From NCBI GenBank assembly GCA_003216195.1, contig QCJF01000001.1, positions 1 to 64,000 of the forward strand: 64,000 nt of DNA. Reading direction: 5' to 3'. The DNA is from Pelagibacteraceae bacterium AG-404-P08. GTDB lineage: Bacteria > Pseudomonadota > Alphaproteobacteria > HIMB59. How positions within the stretch are numbered: the stretch's first letter is position 1; every line of letters starts with the position of its first letter. Under the pieces are notes generated by a model that was given only the letters and a program-made list of their open reading frames with translations, made no database searches and had not been told where the DNA came from. Position numbers and translations under genes: made by a program. This document shows positions 58,579-64,000 of the stretch, one piece after another.

Positions 58579-59470
58579 AAGTAATAATAAAATCTGCTTC
58601 AGCTCTTTTGAGTACCGTTAAAGACTCTAGGAGCAAATCAACATAATTGCCAAATTTAGCTTTGCTGAGCATTTGTAAACTAGCATATTCACCGCTTACT
58701 TGATACGCACCCGTGGGAAGCAGTGTCTCCATTTTTATATCTCTTATTAAATCTATTGAAGACATTCCAGGCTTAACCATTAAATAATTTGCACCTTGAG
58801 CTGCATTACTAATTGAGCTTTTAATCGCCTTCACTTTGTCCTCAACAGGTAATTGATATGATGATCGATCAAATCCCTGTGGTGATGATTTTGCAACATC
58901 TCTAAAAGGGCCGTAGAAGTGACTTTTAAATTTTGTTGAGTAACTCATTATTTGAGAATTTGAAAAACCATTTTGAACAAATATTTTTCTCAAATATTTA
59001 GTCGTATTTTTCATCATGTCACTTGGTGCAATTATATCAGCTCCCGCCTCAAGATATGTATTTGCCGCTAATCCTAAAGAGTAATGTGTCTTATTAAGAT
59101 CAATTGATTTTTTATGAGTAACTCCACAATGCCCATCAACAGTTATTGAGCATAAGCATGTATCTATAAGTAAAACTATATCTTTTCCAAAATAATTTTT
59201 AATTTTTCTTATAACTTCATAGTGAAAGCTAAAATCCTCCGGATGTTTTTGTTTTTTATTTGGAACGATAAAAAGAAGAAATTTATTGATACCTTTTTTT
59301 AAATCCTTTTCAATTACCTTAATTATAGATGAAGATGACCAACTCTTATTATCACCTAATCCTTTAATTTCCTTTGAATTTTTTACCTTTTGATCCACAA
59401 ATAAAGGTTGAATTAAAATTTTCTTTTTAAGAGATTTAGACTGATCAATAGGGAAATAATTTTTAATCAT
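58547..59470 (-). CDS. hemB: Delta-aminolevulinic acid dehydratase (porphobilinogen synthase)
   Basis: LIDTCLCSITVDGHCGV; IAPSDMM; SHFYGPFRDVA; YLMVKPGMSSIDLIRDIK; YQVSGEYASL. Confidence 0.93.
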   Translation of the reverse strand: MIKNYFPIDQSKSLKKKILIQPLFVDQKVKNSKEIKGLGDNKSWSSSSIIKVIEKDLKKGINKFLLFIVPNKKQKHPEDFSFHYEVIRKIKNYFGKDIVLLIDTCLCSITVDGHCGVTHKKSIDLNKTHYSLGLAANTYLEAGADIIAPSDMMKNTTKYLRKIFVQNGFSNSQIMSYSTKFKSHFYGPFRDVAKSSPQGFDRSSYQLPVEDKVKAIKSSISNAAQGANYLMVKPGMSSIDLIRDIKMETLLPTGAYQVSGEYASLQMLSKAKFGNYVDLLLESLTVLKRAEADFIITYGARDIAKYL

Positions 59471-60945
59471 TTAAGTTCAAAATTTTTAAAATCATCATAA
59501 GTAAGATATACATTTAATTGATTTTTAGGAATAAATTTAGAAATTTGAAGATACGTTTGACCAGGTCCACACGAATTACGCTTATATAGTATTTCTGGTC
59601 TTAGTTGTATAGCTAATTTAAATGCAGAGAAGCTCATCCAATAAAAACTCTCCGCTACAAACAAATTATCAATCGTATTGTCATTAATCAAAGGGACTAA
59701 ACTATAGTGTGATATAACAGGAAATTTTTTATTTAGCATATTTCCTTCATATGTAAGTTTATAAGTAGGTTTTTGATTATCTTTATAAAAATTTTCAGTT
59801 TCTCGATAATTTTCACCAAAACTATCGAGAGAAGAATTTACAAGAATGCCCATTTTACTTATTTTTTTCCAAGAACTAACGCCGGAAGTTATAAGATTTG
59901 ATACACTTTTCAAAGATTTAAACTCTTTAAATTCTGATCTTGTGGCCAAAACATTTTTATTTTTTACTGTTTTATTAAATTCATGCAAATTTCTCTGAAA
60001 CATTTGATATTTTGATAAGCTTGAAGGAAATATATTTTTAACTTTTTTAACTTTTTTATTATTTAGATATTTTTTCTCTTTAAAATATTTTTTTGTTTTA
60101 TTATCTTTCCCTTGTGCAAATAAGATTTTTTCATTTAGAATATTTTCAATAGTTACACCTACATCTAAATTGCAACCACCTCCCCATTTGAATAAATATT
60201 TTCTCTCTCTTTGACAATCATCTAACGAAGGTAAATGATTAATTTTTTTCAATATATTTTCTATTTTTCGATCATCTCTCCTATATTCCAAAGCAATGCA
60301 TCCTTGTGCTGCTGCACTAGGAAATTCAGAAATTGGTAAAATTATTTTCTCAAACTTTTTAAATTTCAATTTAAAATTTCTATAATCTTTTTTATTAATT
60401 TTTTCTCCATATTTAAAAATTCTATCTATAGCAGCTTTAGCCATAAACACCCCATCCTCTTTTGAGGAATTTAATATTTTTTCCAGCCTAGATGGTACGT
60501 TTCCCCTAATGTCGAATGGCTTCAATTCTTCAAAGGGTAAAAACTTTCTTAATTTTTTTAAATAATATTTTCTTCTAGGAGAGGATGTCCCTATAACTAA
60601 TTTTTTTTTATTTAATGAATTCTTTTTAATAAGAATAACATCTCTTGGATCTTCTCTTTTTAGACAAATAAAAGAGGTCTTATTAAGATTTTTAACAGGA
60701 AGATCTTTGAATGAATGAACTACCACATCTACTTCTTTTAAGATTAATTTTTTTGAGAGTGAATTTGTAAATATTCCAAATCCATGTTGTTCCCAAGCTT
60801 TAGCTGACATGTCCGTGTCACCAACGCTTGATGAGTAATGCGTATCAATTATATTTTTTTGTATTTTATTAATTTCTATTTTCGCAATGTGAGTCTGAAT
60901 TTTAGCGAGAAAACTTTTTCTTGATAATAAAATAATCTTTTTCAT
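59467..60945 (-). CDS. hemC: Hydroxymethylbilane synthase with ~190-aa C-terminal extension (possibly HemD-like); start moved from 60981 to 60945
   Basis: VVVHSFKDLPV; SSPRRKYYLKKL; SAAAQGCIALEYRRDD; GGGCNLDVGV. Confidence 0.9.
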   Translation of the reverse strand: MKKIILLSRKSFLAKIQTHIAKIEINKIQKNIIDTHYSSSVGDTDMSAKAWEQHGFGIFTNSLSKKLILKEVDVVVHSFKDLPVKNLNKTSFICLKREDPRDVILIKKNSLNKKKLVIGTSSPRRKYYLKKLRKFLPFEELKPFDIRGNVPSRLEKILNSSKEDGVFMAKAAIDRIFKYGEKINKKDYRNFKLKFKKFEKIILPISEFPSAAAQGCIALEYRRDDRKIENILKKINHLPSLDDCQRERKYLFKWGGGCNLDVGVTIENILNEKILFAQGKDNKTKKYFKEKKYLNNKKVKKVKNIFPSSLSKYQMFQRNLHEFNKTVKNKNVLATRSEFKEFKSLKSVSNLITSGVSSWKKISKMGILVNSSLDSFGENYRETENFYKDNQKPTYKLTYEGNMLNKKFPVISHYSLVPLINDNTIDNLFVAESFYWMSFSAFKLAIQLRPEILYKRNSCGPGQTYLQISKFIPKNQLNVYLTYDDFKNFELK

Positions 60946-61062
60946 AACCATTGATGACATTAAGAAATAACAAATAATCAACGCTAATACAATTTAAGCG
61001 AGACTTATTGGTCAATATGTACTTATTTCAAAATATGTTATATCTAAATAACGTTTGAAATT

Positions 61063-61740
61063 ATGACACAAAAAGCAGTTTTAATTGTCGGAGCAGGATC
61101 AGGTTTAAGTGCTTCTCTGGCTAGAGCATTTAATTCAAAGGGGATGAAAATCGTACTTGCTGCCAGAAACATAGACAAACTTGACAGTTTAAAAAAAGAG
61201 ACCGACGCTTTAGTTATTAAGTGTGACTCAACGGAAAATAAAAGTGTTCAAAATTTATTTTTGCAGACTGACTCAACTATAGGCACTCCAGAAGTTGTTA
61301 TCTATAATCCATCTCTTAGAATTGTAAAACCTTTTATTGAATACGATCCTGATGAAATGCTTCAATCAATAAAAGTGAATAGTTATGGGGCTTTTTTAGT
61401 AGCGCATGAATCAGTAAAAAGAATGTTAAAAATAGGGAAAGGTAATATTTTTTTCACTGGATCATCTGCAAGTGTAAAGGGTTTTGCCAAATCTGCGTCT
61501 TTTGCTATGGGAAAGTTTGGTTTGAGAGGCTTAGCACAATCTTTGGCAAGAGAGCTGCACCCACAAAATATTCATATTGGTCATTTCGTTATAGATGGAG
61601 GAATTGGAAAAGAACCAGTTGGAAATTATCAAATGATACATCCTGATGAAATTGCAAAACAATACCTAAATTTTTATTTACAGGATAAAAAAGCTTGGTC
61701 TTGGGAAATTGAAATTAGAACAAACACTGAAAAATTTTAG
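61063..61740 (+). CDS. Short-chain dehydrogenase/reductase
   Basis: VLIVGAGSGLSASLARAFNSKGM; GNIFFTGSSASVKG; SFAMGKFGLRGLAQSLAREL. Confidence 0.87.
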   Translation: MTQKAVLIVGAGSGLSASLARAFNSKGMKIVLAARNIDKLDSLKKETDALVIKCDSTENKSVQNLFLQTDSTIGTPEVVIYNPSLRIVKPFIEYDPDEMLQSIKVNSYGAFLVAHESVKRMLKIGKGNIFFTGSSASVKGFAKSASFAMGKFGLRGLAQSLARELHPQNIHIGHFVIDGGIGKEPVGNYQMIHPDEIAKQYLNFYLQDKKAWSWEIEIRTNTEKF

Positions 61741-61749
61741 AAGGACACC

Positions 61750-62769
61750 TTGGAAATCGGTATAGACAGTTTTGCAGATAAAAGAGAGGGCTCAGATAGT
61801 GTTAAAGCCATTAATAATGTTATTGATAGAATTATTTTTGCAGATGAAGTTGGATTAAATTCATTTGGGATAGGAGAGCATCATAGAAAAGAATTTTTAG
61901 ACTCAGCACCATTTATGATATTATCTGCAGCTGCAGCACAAACAAAAAAAATTAAGCTAATAAGTGCTGTAACTGTTTTAAGCGCAGCAGATCCTGTTCG
62001 TGTATTTCAAAACTTGTCTACTCTTGATCTGATATCCGGAGGTAGAGCAGAAATGGTAGCTGGAAGAGGATCATTTTCTGAGGCCTTTCCATTGTTTGGT
62101 TTGGATTTCAAAGATTATGATGAATTGTTTATTGAAAAGCTCGGTTTGCTTTTAAAAATTAGAGAAAATGAATTTGTTAGTTGGTCTGGTAAATTTAGAC
62201 CTTCGATAAATAATTTACCTATTTATCCAAGGCCCATTCAAAACCCTGTCCCAATTTGGTTAGGTGTTGGTGGAACACCTCAATCTTTTGCTAGAGCAGG
62301 TTCAATGGGCTTACCTCTAATGATTGCCATAATTGGAGGCAATACTCATCGCTTTAGGCCTTTGGTAGATATTTATCGACAGGCGGGTAAAGAAGCAGGG
62401 CACCCCCCAGAAAAACTCTCCGTAGGACTTCATTCATTGGGATATGTTGCTAATAGTATGGATGAAGCAATAGATTTGTATTATGAGGGTTATCATAAAA
62501 TGTTCACAAAAATTGGAAAAGAAAGAGGCTGGGGTCCTGTGACGAGAGACCAATTTGACAATCAAATTGGTCCATTAGGAGCTATAGTTTTAGGCGATCC
62601 TGATCAGGTCGCTGAAAAGATTATCAGACATAGTCAAGCCCTTGGAGGTATTGATAGATTCCAATTTCAAATGGATATAGCTGATATTACCCATGAAAAT
62701 TTAATCAAATCTATTGAACTGATTGGCAAAGAAGTAATTCCTAGGATAAATAGGACAAAAAGCCCCTAA
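61750..62769 (+). CDS. LLM-class (luciferase-like) flavin-dependent oxidoreductase
   Basis: FGIGEHHRKEF; SAVTVLSAADPVRVFQNLSTLDLISGGRAEMVAGRGSF; TTG start after AAGGA. Confidence 0.9.
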   Translation: MEIGIDSFADKREGSDSVKAINNVIDRIIFADEVGLNSFGIGEHHRKEFLDSAPFMILSAAAAQTKKIKLISAVTVLSAADPVRVFQNLSTLDLISGGRAEMVAGRGSFSEAFPLFGLDFKDYDELFIEKLGLLLKIRENEFVSWSGKFRPSINNLPIYPRPIQNPVPIWLGVGGTPQSFARAGSMGLPLMIAIIGGNTHRFRPLVDIYRQAGKEAGHPPEKLSVGLHSLGYVANSMDEAIDLYYEGYHKMFTKIGKERGWGPVTRDQFDNQIGPLGAIVLGDPDQVAEKIIRHSQALGGIDRFQFQMDIADITHENLIKSIELIGKEVIPRINRTKSP

Positions 62770-62780
62770 TTAGAGGCTTT
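62757..62780 (+). terminator. Hairpin at the LLM oxidoreductase 3' end, possible intrinsic terminator
   Basis: AAAGCCCCTAATTAGAGGCTTT, one mismatch; overlaps the final codons. Confidence 0.5.
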
Positions 62781-62832
62781 ATGCGTCTTTATTGCAGTAT
62801 CTTTTAGATTAGTAAAAAATAAATTAATATTT

Positions 62833-64000
62833 GTGAAAAATCACAATTGGAAATCTAATTATTTAAGCACCCTTCAATCTGAAATTGATAAAATTAAGGA
62901 TGAAGGCCACTACAGAGTATTTAACAACATAGAAAGAAAAGCCGGACAGTATCCCAAAGCTACAAGACATAGTAATGGTCAAACCGAAGAGATTGATGTC
63001 TGGTGTTCAAATGATTACTTAGGCATGAGCCAGAACAAAGAAGTTATTTCCGCAATGCAATCTGCTGCTGAAAAGTTAGGGGCGGGAAGCGGAGGAACAA
63101 GGAATATATCAGGTACTACTAATTTCCATATTCAACTTGAAAAAGAAATCGCACTCTTACATAAAAAAGAAAGAGCTCTGGCATTTAATTCTGGATATAG
63201 TGCTAATGAGTCTGCACTAAAGTCTATTATATCTGCTTTTGATAATTGTTTAGTTTTAAGTGATGAACTAAATCACGCATCACTTATAGAGGGAATTCGT
63301 ACAAGTAAAAAAGAAAAAGCTATTTATCGTCATAACGATGTAAAACACTTAAAGGATATTCTAAAGGGAGTAGATTTTTCTCGACCAAAAATTATCGTCT
63401 TGGAGTCTGTCTATTCAATGGAAGCTGATTTTGCACCACTAGAAGACATTATTCAGGTTGCTCAGGATAATGGAGCATTAATATATTTAGATGAAGTTCA
63501 TGCTGTAGGTTTATACGGTCCCAATGCAGCAGGTGTAGCAGATCAAAAAGGATTATCTGAGCATATTGATATTATCAATGGAACATTGGCAAAAGCATTT
63601 GGTCTAGCTGGAGGTTACATAGCCTCGACAGAGACAATAATTGATTTTGTTAGAAGTTTTTCAAAAGGATTTATTTTCACAACGTCCATGTGCCCAGCAG
63701 TGGCTGCTGGAAGTCTAGAGAGCATCAGACAAGTAAAGAAAAACGATGAAATTCGATCTTCATTCTTTGAGAATGTTGATTTTGTTAAAAAAGAACTACG
63801 AACCGCAGGTATTCCTTTTTTAGACTCAGGTTCACATATAATCCCAGTATTAATTGGAGATAGCAAATTATGTAAAGAGATTAGTGATTTTCTTTTAAAT
63901 GAGCACCAGGTTTATGTTCAGCCTATTAATTATCCAACAGTCCCAAAAGGAACTGAGAGAATAAGAATAACTCCTACTCCATGTCATGACCCAGAGTCTA
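62833..64000 (+). CDS. hemA: 5-aminolevulinate synthase, 3'-truncated by the window edge (GTG start)
   Basis: Translation of bases 62833 to the end: VKNHNWKSNYLSTLQ..YRVFNNIERKAGQYPKAT..VWCSNDYLGM..GAGSGGTRNISGT..LDEVHAVGLYG..NGTLAKAFGLAGGYI..RIRITPTP. Confidence 0.93.
   Translation, partial: MKNHNWKSNYLSTLQSEIDKIKDEGHYRVFNNIERKAGQYPKATRHSNGQTEEIDVWCSNDYLGMSQNKEVISAMQSAAEKLGAGSGGTRNISGTTNFHIQLEKEIALLHKKERALAFNSGYSANESALKSIISAFDNCLVLSDELNHASLIEGIRTSKKEKAIYRHNDVKHLKDILKGVDFSRPKIIVLESVYSMEADFAPLEDIIQVAQDNGALIYLDEVHAVGLYGPNAAGVADQKGLSEHIDIINGTLAKAFGLAGGYIASTETIIDFVRSFSKGFIFTTSMCPAVAAGSLESIRQVKKNDEIRSSFFENVDFVKKELRTAGIPFLDSGSHIIPVLIGDSKLCKEISDFLLNEHQVYVQPINYPTVPKGTERIRITPTPCHDPES

Noticed and set aside
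63615-63866. 83-aa minus-strand ORF
   Set aside because: Antisense to the truncated hemA.
1-64000. CRISPR array, tRNA, rRNA, IS element or prophage
   Set aside because: No regularly spaced repeats, no recognisable tRNA/rRNA sequence, and no transposase, integrase or phage structural proteins among the translations.

Overview
The window is an AT-rich, densely coding bacterial chromosome segment. It resembles a streamlined marine alphaproteobacterium: it has an aap-type amino-acid ABC transporter, a C4-type hemA, and fhs. The taxonomic call is inference only. The first ~37.5 kb is a surface-polysaccharide island. It holds a nonulosonic (legionaminic/sialic-like) acid module (PseB-like, NeuA-like, LegB-like, PtmE-like, LegG/NeuC-like, NeuB), an acetamidino cassette (WbpG/PseA-like with HisH2 and HisF2), and an unusual Kdo-like cassette (KdsA-like, a SIS-less KdsD-type CBS protein, HpcH/HpaI aldolase, two SDRs, KdsB-like). 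It also holds many glycosyltransferases, an initiating sugar transferase, a WbpM-like dehydratase, and polymerase/ligase-like membrane proteins. From ~37.5 kb to the end the content is mostly housekeeping: argF-like, trkH, apaG, fhs, a nucleotide-sugar dehydrogenase, aapJQMP, LysE, dipeptidase, TauE/SafE, MATE, and a heme biosynthesis cluster (hemJ, F, H, E, B, C plus a 3'-truncated hemA). I saw no tRNA, rRNA, CRISPR array or transposase. Best candidates for something undescribed are the variant ulosonate cassette at 21.4-25.7 kb, the orphan protein pair at 19.8-21.4 kb, the nonulosonate module with a class-I aminotransferase and an ATP-grasp enzyme at 2.8-9.7 kb, a possible switch-like structured RNA at 53.43-53.52 kb, and two tiny coupled ORFs at 48.67-49.01 kb. 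No homology search was run; family names come from recognising motifs in the translations.
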